From contig NZ_WJXB01000002.1 of the NCBI RefSeq assembly GCF_009664975.1, forward strand, positions 186,001 through 250,000: a stretch of 64,000 bases of DNA. The letters run 5' to 3'. The translations under genes and the position numbers were made by a program. Below the pieces are notes generated by a model that saw only the letters and a program-made list of their open reading frames with translations, did not search any database and was not told the origin of the DNA. Source of the DNA: Paenibacillus monticola (GTDB lineage: Bacteria; Bacillota; Bacilli; Paenibacillales; Paenibacillaceae). This document shows, piece after piece, positions 43,965 to 52,314 of this stretch; the stretch's first letter is position 1, and each line of letters starts with the position of its first letter.

Positions 43965-44060
43965 TACCACTCTTCTTTCTAGCAGGATTGAATACTGCAT
44001 TAATTATTAATTATTTCACTTTAACATAATTCAGTATAGAGTTTTGTGAAATTAAGCACC

Positions 44061-44110
44061 AAAAAGGCTTGAACATGTTCTCTGAGATCAGACAACATGT
44101 CCAAGCCTTT
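44061..44110 (-). terminator. Terminator of the TrpXYZ-type ABC operon
   Basis: On the minus strand AAAGGCTTGGACATGTT pairs with AACATGTTCAAGCCTTT (one G-T), followed by TTTGG. Confidence 0.85.
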
Positions 44111-44137
44111 ATAATACCTGCCCCTAAAGTTTATGCA

Positions 44138-44932
44138 CTAACCAAGCATCATTCGATCATCCGCCAGCTTATGTCCGCTGATCGTTTCGAATTCACCTAG
44201 CAAGCGCTCTACGGTCAGATCTTTCTTGCGGGTTTCATCAATATCAAGCACAACGGTTCCTTTATCCATCATAATTAGCCGGTTGCCCAAACGGATCGCC
44301 TGCTCCATATTATGTGTAACCATCAGTGTAGTCAGCTTTAACTCACGAACAATGGATTCAGTCAGCTTCGTGATCAGTTCTGCACGAGAAGGATCAAGTG
44401 CCGCAGTATGTTCGTCCAGCAGTAGAATCTGCGGCTCTGTAAAAGTAGCCATCAGCAGGCTGAGCGCTTGTCTCTCCCCGCCGGACAACAATCCCACCTT
44501 AGCGCGCAGACGATTCTCCAGACCGATACCCAGGCGATTCAGTTGCTCACGGAACATCATGCGCTTCGCTGCGGATACGCCAAAGGCAAACCCTCTATTC
44601 TTGCCGCGCTTATAAGCCATCGCCAGGTTCTCTTCAATCGTCATATGTGGTGCCGTTCCAGCCATAGGGTCCTGAAAGACTCGGCCAATCCAGCGGCTGC
44701 GTTGATATTCCGCCAAATGGCTAATTGAACTACCTTCCACACGGACATCTCCCAGATCCGGCTTCATGACACCAGAAATAATATTCATTAGTGTTGATTT
44801 TCCAGCGCCATTGCTGCCAATTATAGTAACAAAGTCACCGGAAAGAAGCTCCAGATCAATGCCGAGCAAGGCTATCTTCTCATCGGGTGTACCAGGATTA
44901 AATAGCTTGGAGACGTTATCGAGCTTTAACAT
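44138..44932 (-). CDS. ABC transporter ATPase of the TrpXYZ-type system
   Basis: 264 residues: Walker A GSNGAGKST at about 38-46, signature LSGGERQAL, and Walker B QILLLDEHTAALDP (the usual Glu-Pro is Glu-His here, as in this subfamily). GGAGGTG stands six bases before the ATG at 44932; the frame extends to 44947. It overlaps the permease stop by 17 bases, so translation is coupled. The three-gene set (ABC_sub_bind protein, BPD_transp_2 permease, ATPase) matches the streptococcal TrpXYZ tryptophan/tyrosine importer; the true substrate here is an inference. Confidence 0.88.
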   Translation of the reverse strand: MLKLDNVSKLFNPGTPDEKIALLGIDLELLSGDFVTIIGSNGAGKSTLMNIISGVMKPDLGDVRVEGSSISHLAEYQRSRWIGRVFQDPMAGTAPHMTIEENLAMAYKRGKNRGFAFGVSAAKRMMFREQLNRLGIGLENRLRAKVGLLSGGERQALSLLMATFTEPQILLLDEHTAALDPSRAELITKLTESIVRELKLTTLMVTHNMEQAIRLGNRLIMMDKGTVVLDIDETRKKDLTVERLLGEFETISGHKLADDRMMLG

Positions 44933-45848
44933 CGACCGCACCTCCATTCTTCTTGATTAGAGCTAGTTCAGCCAATTCAGCCGTCCGCTTGCGTCCCGAA
45001 CTTCTCTGCTTGAAATAGCGCTGAATCGATGGGAATACAAGCGCGATTATAACGATGATAGCAGTTATAAGCTTTAGGTCTGAAGCCTGTAGCCACTCCA
45101 CGCGTAAGGCCAGCGCTACCACGATCCTGTAAACGATAGAACCTAGCACCACTGCCAATGTAGCACGGAATACATTACCAGATCCGAACACGGCTTCACC
45201 AATAATTACGGAAGCTAAACCAATTACAATCATCCCTACACCCATCGAGGCATCAGCAAATGTAGAATATTGAGTAATCAGTGCCCCCGACAGCGCAACT
45301 AATCCGTTGGACAAGCTAATTCCCAATATAGTCGTATTGTCCGTATTCACCCCAAAACTGCGAATCATCCGCGCATTGTCGCCTGTCGCCCGCAATGACA
45401 ATCCGAGATCGGTTCGCAGGAAAAGATCCATTAGCACCTTTACCGCTAGAACTATAAATGGCATGACCAGCAGTGGATTTATCGAAGTGAACAATGTGAG
45501 ATCACCCATAAGCGACACATTAGGCTTGCCGCCCAAAATCCGCAAATTAATGGAATAGAGCGCAATCATCATTAGAATACCCGACAGCAGTCCATTGATC
45601 TTACCTTTGGTATGCAGCAAGCCTGTACACATGCCAGCCGCCATACCACCAGCTACCGCAGCCAACGTAGACAGCAAGGGTGAATAACCGTGTGTAATCA
45701 TTACCGCGGCAATAGCGCCACCGGTGGTGAAGCTCCCATCCACAGTTAAATCGGGGAAATCTAAAATGCGAAACGTAATATACACGCCTAAAGCCATAAA
45801 TGAATATAGCAGGCCCATTTCAACTGCTCCAAGCAATGAATCTATCAT
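44916..45848 (-). CDS. ABC transporter permease (BPD_transp_2, TrpY type)
   Basis: 310 residues, about eight to nine membrane helices. It begins LLYSFMALGVYITFRILDFPDLTVDGSF-like, typical of the permeases paired with ABC_sub_bind proteins, and has RATGDNARMIRSFGVN at the coupling loop. The ATG is preceded by GGAGGAAG. It lies between the binding-protein gene, with a hairpin after its stop, and the overlapping ATPase gene. It is a homodimeric channel for an amino acid or related small molecule. Confidence 0.9.
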   Translation of the reverse strand: MIDSLLGAVEMGLLYSFMALGVYITFRILDFPDLTVDGSFTTGGAIAAVMITHGYSPLLSTLAAVAGGMAAGMCTGLLHTKGKINGLLSGILMMIALYSINLRILGGKPNVSLMGDLTLFTSINPLLVMPFIVLAVKVLMDLFLRTDLGLSLRATGDNARMIRSFGVNTDNTTILGISLSNGLVALSGALITQYSTFADASMGVGMIVIGLASVIIGEAVFGSGNVFRATLAVVLGSIVYRIVVALALRVEWLQASDLKLITAIIVIIALVFPSIQRYFKQRSSGRKRTAELAELALIKKNGGAVDVKAR

Positions 45849-45869
45849 AGGTGACTTCCTCCTTCAAGC

Positions 45870-45912
45870 GACAGGGGACATCCTCTTAGGAATTGCCCCC
45901 TTATATCCTGTC
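45870..45912 (-). other. Intercistronic hairpin after the binding-protein gene
   Basis: On the minus strand GACAGG and CCTGTC, with nearby G- and C-runs, can pair directly after the stop codon. No T-tract follows; such stems usually protect the upstream message or give partial termination. Confidence 0.4.
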
Positions 45913-46983
45913 TTATTGAATAATATTGTTGGTTGGGTCGGCAACTTCTGCCTTCATGGCGTCAGTTACTTCAATTCCTTGCTCCGTTGCTGCTTTCAGG
46001 TTAAGAATAAGATCCAGCTTCTCTTGCATGGTTACTTTCATATCTCCTGGATTCTTGCCGTTCTTTAATACTTCTACAGCCATTTGTCCGACTTGGTAGC
46101 CGTGATCGTAGTATTTGAAACCCACGGTTGCAAAAGCGCCTTTCTCTACCGTATCGCGGTCACTGGAGAAGAACGGGAGCTTGTTGGCATTTGCAGTTTG
46201 GATAATAGTATCCACACCACTTACCACCGTGTTATCCAGCGTGATATATAAAGCATCTACGCGGCCTACGAGAGATTCAGCTGCTTGTTTCACTTCTGAG
46301 GTGTTCGTAATAGGAGCCTTCACAAGCTCAATACCATGCTTGTCGAGTGCTGCCTTAGCTAAATCCGCCATGACAACCGCATTGGCTTCACCTTCATTGA
46401 TAACCAGACCAAGCTTCTTTACATTTGGGAACTGGGTAGCAATGAAATCCATCAATTGCGTAATCGCTGCTGGGTTCGTATCAGAAGCACCGGAGACGTT
46501 GCCACCCGGATGTTCCAGATCAGTCACAATCTTAGCGTCCATCGGGTCCGTTACAGCTGCAAACAGAATCGGTGTTTTTTTATCTACATTCTGCACAACA
46601 GCCTGAGCTGATGGAGTGGCAATGGCCAGTACCAGATCATTATCATCAGCGGCAATCTTCTGGGCAATGGAAAGGTTGTTGGCTTGATCAGCCTGTGCAT
46701 TCTCAAGATCTACTTTGAGGTTCTCTCCTTCAACAATACCCGCATCCTTCAAAGCGGCTAGAAATCCCTCACGCGTCGCATCCAGTGACGGATGTTCTAC
46801 ATATTGCGAAATAGCAATTTTGTAGGATTTGGCTTCTGTATTCGTTGCTGCTGTAGCCTCTGCCTTATTGCCAGCGTTTGCTGTATTTCCTGTGTTAACT
46901 GCTGCATTATTATTATTGCCACAACCCGCTGCTACCAGCATCAAGCACATACTTAAACCAACCCAAATATTTTTTCTTTTCAT
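45913..46983 (-). CDS. ABC transporter substrate-binding lipoprotein (TrpX type)
   Basis: 356 residues. Signal peptide with lipobox LVAAGC (about Cys21), an Asn-Ala-Thr linker to about 50, then the ABC_sub_bind domain (YKIAISQYVEHPSLDATREGFLAALKD). The VLAIATPSAQAV and TDPMDAKIVTDLEHPGGNVSGASD segments are family markers. AAGGGG is seven bases before the ATG. First gene of an operon with a permease and an ATPase, preceded by a leader of about 130 nt with internal base pairing. It probably takes up an aromatic amino acid or similar solute. Confidence 0.9.
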   Translation of the reverse strand: MKRKNIWVGLSMCLMLVAAGCGNNNNAAVNTGNTANAGNKAEATAATNTEAKSYKIAISQYVEHPSLDATREGFLAALKDAGIVEGENLKVDLENAQADQANNLSIAQKIAADDNDLVLAIATPSAQAVVQNVDKKTPILFAAVTDPMDAKIVTDLEHPGGNVSGASDTNPAAITQLMDFIATQFPNVKKLGLVINEGEANAVVMADLAKAALDKHGIELVKAPITNTSEVKQAAESLVGRVDALYITLDNTVVSGVDTIIQTANANKLPFFSSDRDTVEKGAFATVGFKYYDHGYQVGQMAVEVLKNGKNPGDMKVTMQEKLDLILNLKAATEQGIEVTDAMKAEVADPTNNIIQ

Positions 46984-47113
46984 GAGAAAACCCCTTTTCG
47001 TTTACAGTATTAGCGCTTGTCTAGAAGTGAGCGATGCAGCATTGGCGCTTTCATTTGGGAAAGCATTAAAGCATAAGCTCACACGATGCTCACATAAACA
47101 CTAGCAAATCTAT
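46984..47113 (-). promoter_or_regulatory. Structured 5' leader, possible riboswitch or attenuator
   Basis: On the minus strand the leader has an outer stem with GTGAGC and ATGC (47082-47071) facing GCAT and GCTCAC (47037-47027), a closed inner hairpin GCTTTC/GAAAGC (47064-47047), and a second upstream GTGAGC (47093-47088) that could compete for the same GCTCAC partner. I recognise no T-box, SAM, lysine or other known class. Confidence 0.45.
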
Positions 47114-47120
47114 TAAACTT

Positions 47121-47149
47121 ATATTATATAAAGGTTGTTTATCCGTCAA
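47121..47149 (-). promoter_or_regulatory. Promoter of the TrpXYZ-type operon
   Basis: TTGACG (47149-47144) precedes TAATAT (17-bp spacer) or the overlapping TATAAT (15-bp spacer). The start near 47113 leaves a leader of about 130 nt. Confidence 0.6.
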
Positions 47150-47307
47150 TCCTTTATCACCCCTCAACATATTACAATATCCGCACATTAACGATCCCAG
47201 CTATGAGAAACTCCTGTATTTTTTACATAGATTTCCTATTCCTGCTTTACATAAAAAAAGCCCCTCTGCACAAACTTTACTTAAAGTTTGAATTGGGAGC
47301 GTGTCCG

Positions 47308-48234
47308 ATGCCAAAATATGAAATGAAGCTGTTAAGCGTGTCTGCCTTAATACTAACTGTTGCACTGTCAAGTACAGGCTGCAGCTATTCCAAACCCGCT
47401 CAGACTCCTAAAGTAAACTCAATAACTCCCGCAGGTGCCTATGCGTTAAGCTATTATGAGAAATCCCCCATCACCGACAAAGAGGGCAAGTATTGGATTC
47501 CGCTGAAACCGGCCGTTGCTTCTATAGGATATCGGATGAAAGATGATACGGCTAACGGAGGTAATGTTAAAGTAGGGTATAGCGATGTTATGTTCATGCT
47601 GCATCCTGGCTCTAAACAAGCTACCTCTCTCGGCCAAAAGCTTACTCTGCCTGATTCTCCTGAGCGTCGTAAGGGTGAAATCTACATTACACCCAGAGCA
47701 TTATCCAAATTATTGCAAACCGAGGTCGGCTGGAACAAAAGCTCTGGCGAAATCAACATTGTCGCACCAACGGATAAGGATACGACATTGAAGATACAGC
47801 AGACTGATGAGGCAAAACCTTTTCGTGTTCAGAACTTATCTGCCGCAGATAGTCAGGAATTAGTTGCTTATGCGAAGAAATACCTTGGTGTACCCTATGA
47901 TTTCGGTGCAGGCCCTTATGAGGAAACTAAAAAGTTCGACTGCTCTACCTTTACAAGACATGTATACAAAAAGTTCGGTGTAGATCTGCCACGCCTCGCC
48001 AAGGATCAGGACAATCTGGGAAAACGTGTTAGCCGGAATGAACTTGTAACAGGTGATCTTATATTTTTCACCGTGCCCGGTCGTTTCAAGAGTGACGCCA
48101 TCCCGGGACATGTCGGCATTTACATTGGAAATGGACAATTTATCCACACTTGGGGTGACCCTGGAGTTCAGATCAGTGATCTGGACAGTGGCTATTGGAG
48201 TAACGTAATTCTGCATATGCAACGTATTCTTTAA
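47308..48234 (+). CDS. NlpC/P60 peptidase lipoprotein with stalk domain
   Basis: 308 residues. The lipobox LSSTGC lies near residue 25. The stretch to about 170 has the copper amine oxidase N-like pattern (YWIPLKPAVASIGYRM, IYITPRALSKLLQTEVGWNKSSGEINI). The C-terminal NlpC/P60 domain carries FDCSTFTRHVY (catalytic Cys), GHVGIYIG (His) and FIHTWGD (third residue). It cleaves peptide cross-bridges of the cell wall at the membrane face. GGGAG precedes the ATG at 47308 by about nine bases; a perfect 8-bp hairpin (47271-47290) sits just upstream of that site. The in-frame extension to 47203 lacks a ribosome site. Confidence 0.9.
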   Translation: MPKYEMKLLSVSALILTVALSSTGCSYSKPAQTPKVNSITPAGAYALSYYEKSPITDKEGKYWIPLKPAVASIGYRMKDDTANGGNVKVGYSDVMFMLHPGSKQATSLGQKLTLPDSPERRKGEIYITPRALSKLLQTEVGWNKSSGEINIVAPTDKDTTLKIQQTDEAKPFRVQNLSAADSQELVAYAKKYLGVPYDFGAGPYEETKKFDCSTFTRHVYKKFGVDLPRLAKDQDNLGKRVSRNELVTGDLIFFTVPGRFKSDAIPGHVGIYIGNGQFIHTWGDPGVQISDLDSGYWSNVILHMQRIL

Positions 48235-48434
48235 ACTTTCCATCTCGGCGTACCTTGAAGATTGCTGGGACACCCACCGTTCTATTGAACAATCCGTAAA
48301 TAGGAGTTTGGAGAAATGCTCCGCGAACGGAACGTTGCGTAAGTAGCATGTTGTCTCCAGATGTATTGAACAACATCTTCATTAAAATCGCTTGCCCATA
48401 ACCAGCTAAAGCAGGCCACTACGAATCAAAAACG
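48235..48434. other. Unexplained intergenic stretch
   Basis: About 200 bp between the peptidase gene and its terminator. It has an open minus-strand frame (48173-48382, ATG to stop 69 codons, overlapping the peptidase end) with protein-like composition, but no good ribosome site. It may be a decayed gene fragment; I cannot identify it. Confidence 0.3.
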
Positions 48435-48476
48435 AAAACGAGCGAGTCTCTAATAACTCGGAGACTCGCTCGTTTT
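48435..48476. terminator. Bidirectional terminator
   Basis: AAAACGAGCGAGTCTC pairs perfectly with GAGACTCGCTCGTTTT between the convergent peptidase and P-type ATPase genes. Confidence 0.9.
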
Positions 48477-48546
48477 AGCTTTTACAGCTTTGAAGTGCAA
48501 AAGGCTGCCTCATACGTGATAAATATATTCTTTCTTCTATATGTAA

Positions 48547-51315
48547 CTAATCCCACGCTTTTCCCTTGCCACTAGAGCGAATGAATAGCTTCACCAGCTC
48601 CACAATGACTACAATCCCCAGTGCCGCGGCACAAACAATTCCCCATTGTACAAGATTCAGATGTGATACACCAAACCAATTATTCAAGCCGGGAATTAGA
48701 ATGACCAGAACCAGCATTAAGCCGGAGATCAGCGACGCCCACAGCATGTAACGGTTGCTGAACCAGCCGATCTGAAATAACGATTTGGTATTGGATCTAA
48801 CGTTGAAGGCATGTGTAATTTGCAGCAGCCCCAATGTGGCAAAAGCCATGGTTACCGCAACACCCTCACTGTAATGGGTATGTGCCCAGTTGTATACGAA
48901 CAGCGTAAGCGCCGCCTCGACAAGACCTTGATAGATAATCCCTATCCCCACACCTCCGGCAAAAATACTGCTGCTGGACTTGCGAGGCTTCTTGGACATC
49001 AAGTCATCGCTCGCTTTTTCCAATCCCAGCGCTAGAGCTGGTAGTGTATCGGTTACAAGATTAATCCACAGGATATGTATCGGCTCCAGTATCCGCCAGC
49101 CGATCATAGTGGCAATAAATAAGGTTAGCACCTCACCCAAATTAGCAGAGAGCAGAAACTGAATCGCCTTGCGGATATTGCTGTATACTTTGCGGCCTTC
49201 TTCAACGGCAACAACGATCGTTGTGAAGTTATCATCCGCCAGCACCATGTCTGATACTCCCTTGGCAACGTCAGTACCTGTTATCCCCATGCCCACCCCA
49301 ATATCGGATGTTTTTAGGGCTGGCGCATCGTTAACACCATCACCGGTCATAGCTACGATCTTGCCTTTTTGTTTCCACGCTTTGACAATACGCACTTTGT
49401 GCTGTGGAGAGACGCGGGCATAAACCGAATAATCACTGACCCTTTCCGCAAAATCCTCTTCGCTGATTTGATCCAGCTCACGCCCTGTTAATACACTGCT
49501 GTCATCCTCGATGATCCCGAGTCTTTTGGCGATTGCCGCTGCTGTATCACGATGATCACCGGTAATCATTACGGGTCTTATGCCTGCTTTGCGGCAGATA
49601 GCAACGGCATCGCGAACCTCATCGCGCGGCGGGTCTATCATACCGATCAGACCGATGAACACTAGCCCCGTCTCCGTTGTGTCCGGTGAAGGATTCTCCA
49701 CAAGTTGTTCATATTCGCGGTAGGCAAAGGCCAGTACACGCAAAGCTTCGTCTGCAAGTCCCTTGTTATTGCTGATAATATGCGCGGAATGGTCCTCCGT
49801 AAGCGGGATAACCTCTCCGTCCATATTAATATGGGTACATTTGGACAAGAGTACATCTGGTGCACCTTTGGTCAGCACTCGATAATGTCCAGCTTCCACT
49901 TCATGAATTGTTGTCATCAGCTTGCGGTCCGAATCAAAAGGCAGTTCCGTGCGCCGCGGATACTTCTTCTCTTGCTCCCGCTTATCAAAGCCGATGCTAA
50001 GTGCATAATCTACAAGTGCCGTCTCCGTAGGATCGCCAATAATGGCTTTACCACTTCGAGTCTTCCCACTTTCTTCAGCACTCTTCCCCTCTCCCGCCTC
50101 AATACTCGAATCATTGCACAGCGTCATCGCCTGCAGCATTAATTCTCCACCTGGCATGCTGGATAGCGCTTCGGTTGCCTCTATTGTTGTACCGTTAATA
50201 TGCAATTTCTCAACGGTCATCTTGTTTAGCGTCAGAGTACCTGTCTTATCCGAACATATAATTTCGGTGCTGCCTAACGTCTCCACTGCTGGAAGCTTGC
50301 GGATAATCGCCTTACGTTTGGCCATCCGCTGTACACCGAGTGCGAGAATAATCGTCACAATAGCTGGCAGCCCTTCAGGGATCGCCGCCACGGCCAGTGA
50401 GATCGAGGTTAGAAGCATATCCAGTAGCTCTCGGCCCTCCAGAATTCCTACGGCAAAGATAATTACACAGACGCCTAATATGATATAGGTAAAATATTTA
50501 CCGAGTTCATCCAGCTTCTTCTGCAGCGGTGTAACCTCGGATTCTTCCTCAGAAATGTAGCCAGCTATTTTACCGACTTCCGTTTCCATCCCTGTAGCTG
50601 TAACCACACCTACACCTCTGCCATAGGTAACACTGCTGCTCATATAGGCCATATTGGTCCGATCACCAATGACAATGTCGCTTCCCTCTAGCACTCCCGC
50701 GTTCTTATCCGAGGGCAATGATTCTCCCGTCAAAGCGGCTTCCTCCGTCTGCAGCGAAGCTGTTTCGATAAGTCTTAGGTCAGCAGGAACCACGTTTCCG
50801 GCCTCCAGCAATACAATGTCACCAGGCACAAGCTCCTCACTTTTGATATCGGCAACCTGACCGCCACGCCTTACTCTCGCTTGTGGAGAGGACATGTTTT
50901 TTAAAGCCTCCAACGCCTGCTCAGCCTTATTCTCCTGCACAACTCCGAGTACTGCGTTCAGAATGACTACCAACAAAATGATGATGGTATCCGTCCATTC
51001 TCCAAGCACCCCTGACAATACGGCTGCAGCCAGCAGAATAAAGATCATAACGTTCTTGAATTGCTCCATAAACTTGGCCAGCAGAGATTTGGTTTTGGCT
51101 TCCTTCAGTACATTTTTCCCGTAACGCTGCTGATGTTGATCCACCGCGCTTGTGGATAAACCCTCTTCTGTAGTCTCCAACCGCTTTAGAACTTCTTCCT
51201 TACTCAGCGTATGGTATGCAATATCCTCTTGTACCTTAGATGAAATAGCGTTCAAGCCTTCAGTCTCCTTCCAGTAGTCCTTCTTGGTAAAACCTCTCAT
51301 ATGAGTCTTACCCAA
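48547..51315 (-). CDS. Calcium-type P-type ATPase (SERCA-like)
   Basis: 922 residues with about ten membrane helices. Cation_ATPase_N at 30-95, actuator motif LTGESLPS, phosphorylation site CSDKTGTLTLNKM near 355, PEGLPAIV in helix 4, and TGDGVNDAPALKTSDIGVGMG for the hydrolysis loop. PEGLP and the overall order fit PMR1/SERCA-like calcium pumps such as B. subtilis YloB, which in that species is near this same chromosomal region. The start is TTG at 51315 with GAGG five bases upstream; an ATG at 51300 is the alternative. Probably a Ca2+ exporter with a role in sporulation or calcium balance. Confidence 0.93.
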   Translation of the reverse strand: MGKTHMRGFTKKDYWKETEGLNAISSKVQEDIAYHTLSKEEVLKRLETTEEGLSTSAVDQHQQRYGKNVLKEAKTKSLLAKFMEQFKNVMIFILLAAAVLSGVLGEWTDTIIILLVVILNAVLGVVQENKAEQALEALKNMSSPQARVRRGGQVADIKSEELVPGDIVLLEAGNVVPADLRLIETASLQTEEAALTGESLPSDKNAGVLEGSDIVIGDRTNMAYMSSSVTYGRGVGVVTATGMETEVGKIAGYISEEESEVTPLQKKLDELGKYFTYIILGVCVIIFAVGILEGRELLDMLLTSISLAVAAIPEGLPAIVTIILALGVQRMAKRKAIIRKLPAVETLGSTEIICSDKTGTLTLNKMTVEKLHINGTTIEATEALSSMPGGELMLQAMTLCNDSSIEAGEGKSAEESGKTRSGKAIIGDPTETALVDYALSIGFDKREQEKKYPRRTELPFDSDRKLMTTIHEVEAGHYRVLTKGAPDVLLSKCTHINMDGEVIPLTEDHSAHIISNNKGLADEALRVLAFAYREYEQLVENPSPDTTETGLVFIGLIGMIDPPRDEVRDAVAICRKAGIRPVMITGDHRDTAAAIAKRLGIIEDDSSVLTGRELDQISEEDFAERVSDYSVYARVSPQHKVRIVKAWKQKGKIVAMTGDGVNDAPALKTSDIGVGMGITGTDVAKGVSDMVLADDNFTTIVVAVEEGRKVYSNIRKAIQFLLSANLGEVLTLFIATMIGWRILEPIHILWINLVTDTLPALALGLEKASDDLMSKKPRKSSSSIFAGGVGIGIIYQGLVEAALTLFVYNWAHTHYSEGVAVTMAFATLGLLQITHAFNVRSNTKSLFQIGWFSNRYMLWASLISGLMLVLVILIPGLNNWFGVSHLNLVQWGIVCAAALGIVVIVELVKLFIRSSGKGKAWD

Positions 51316-51395
51316 AAAAGCCTCAGAGATTCGGATGAAATGTGTGGATTTACCAAACTATAGCATTTGATAGTCAGCTTCTATAACAATTGCTA

Positions 51396-51791
51396 CTAGT
51401 TGGATCTTTCTTCTGCACGTTGAAAATCCTTAAATCTGCTGCCTTGATAAGAGAGCTCACCTACATCCCCCTCCACGATCAGACCAAAGACACGACTCTG
51501 AACCTGCAGCTCCACACGGGAACCGTCTTCAAGCTCAAACGTTACGTAGTAACTTGTGCTAGCACCAGAATCACCTGTCCCTCCCCACACCTCACTTCGT
51601 TTAGTGACTGCGGTACCCCTAGCTATTACCAATGGACTTGCATTGTCGGTCATCCACAATTTGACCATTTTAATAATGATGAAAACAAAGAAACCTACAA
51701 TGATTAGGAAAAACAGCTTAAAAAATAGTGGCGTGCCACTCATAAAATCTGACCCGTTCAAGTTCATCTCTCCTATCCAGAAAAAATTCAT
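51396..51791 (-). CDS. DUF2500-family membrane protein
   Basis: 131 residues with a single membrane helix (PLFFKLFFLIIVGFFVFIIIKMV) and a beta-rich extracytoplasmic domain (ARGTAVTKRSEVW...STSYYVTFELEDGSRVELQV, then VGELSYQGSRFKDFQR), as in DUF2500 proteins of Bacillales. The function of the family is unknown. Start codon options are ATG at 51791 and a later ATG at 51767 or TTG at 51761; AGGAGAG lies seven bases before the TTG at 51761, so the shortest form is possible. Confidence 0.8.
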   Translation of the reverse strand: MNFFWIGEMNLNGSDFMSGTPLFFKLFFLIIVGFFVFIIIKMVKLWMTDNASPLVIARGTAVTKRSEVWGGTGDSGASTSYYVTFELEDGSRVELQVQSRVFGLIVEGDVGELSYQGSRFKDFQRAEERSN

Positions 51792-51863
51792 AAAAGTAAC
51801 CTTCGCTACTAAAATACGTCTTCCTGTTGCTCTGGTTTCATTTTTCCAATTTCTGCAAAGTCA

Positions 51864-51922
51864 TAAAAAAAGAATCGCTCCAGTCGGAATGTTGTGATGC
51901 TTCCATTCTGAGAGCGATTCCT
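51864..51922 (-). terminator. Terminator after spoVIF
   Basis: On the minus strand GGAATCGCTCTCAGAATG pairs with CATTCCGACTGGAGCGATTC (imperfect centre), followed by seven T. Confidence 0.8.
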
Positions 51923-51956
51923 TATAGGTGAAACAACTGTACTTTGGCAGCTAGTT

Positions 51957-52247
51957 TTAGCGGAACATCCCCCACAACCGGATTAGATGGAAGGTATTGC
52001 TGGGATCAATCTTCTGGGCAATTATAAATTTCACAATTTGCTCTTCCTGAGCTGAGGTCAGCTTCTCATTCAGCACTGACGACGAATTACGCACCAGTTT
52101 GCGTACAACCGCCGTGTCCTGCAGCTCTTGCTTCGAGACTCCATTAATCATCTTCTTGATGCGTTCCTTGGCGGGTGGATTCTTCATCTTTAATTTAATA
52201 CGATCCACCAGTTGGGGGCTAATTCCGAATTGTTGATAACCACTCAA
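51957..52247 (-). CDS. spoVIF: Stage VI sporulation protein F
   Basis: 96 residues matching SpoVIF (YjcC in B. subtilis), a forespore-period protein needed for assembly of the spore coat with GerE-dependent genes. The pattern QLVDRIKLKMKNPPAKERIKKMI, then SKQELQDTAVVRKLVRNSS and IDPSNTFHLIRLWGMF, is typical. The start is TTG at 52247 with GGGAGG eight bases upstream; a GTG at 52256 lies inside that site. It follows recG on the same strand. In B. subtilis this gene is elsewhere, so its place beside recG is a local arrangement. Confidence 0.85.
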   Translation of the reverse strand: MSGYQQFGISPQLVDRIKLKMKNPPAKERIKKMINGVSKQELQDTAVVRKLVRNSSSVLNEKLTSAQEEQIVKFIIAQKIDPSNTFHLIRLWGMFR

Positions 52248-52314
52248 GCGCAGCACCTCCCGTCATATCCCAATCTTTCATAGTATATGTGCGTTGGACG
52301 CTGCATGTGCCTAT

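Noticed and set aside
46984-47113. T-box leader of the TrpXYZ-type operon
   Set aside because: No T-box sequence (TGGNACCGCG type), specifier loop or terminator/antiterminator pair could be found.
47105-47307. c-di-AMP (ydaO) riboswitch before the NlpC/P60 gene
   Set aside because: The conserved ydaO core sequences are not visible and the interval also carries the divergent promoter; only a simple 8-bp hairpin is present.
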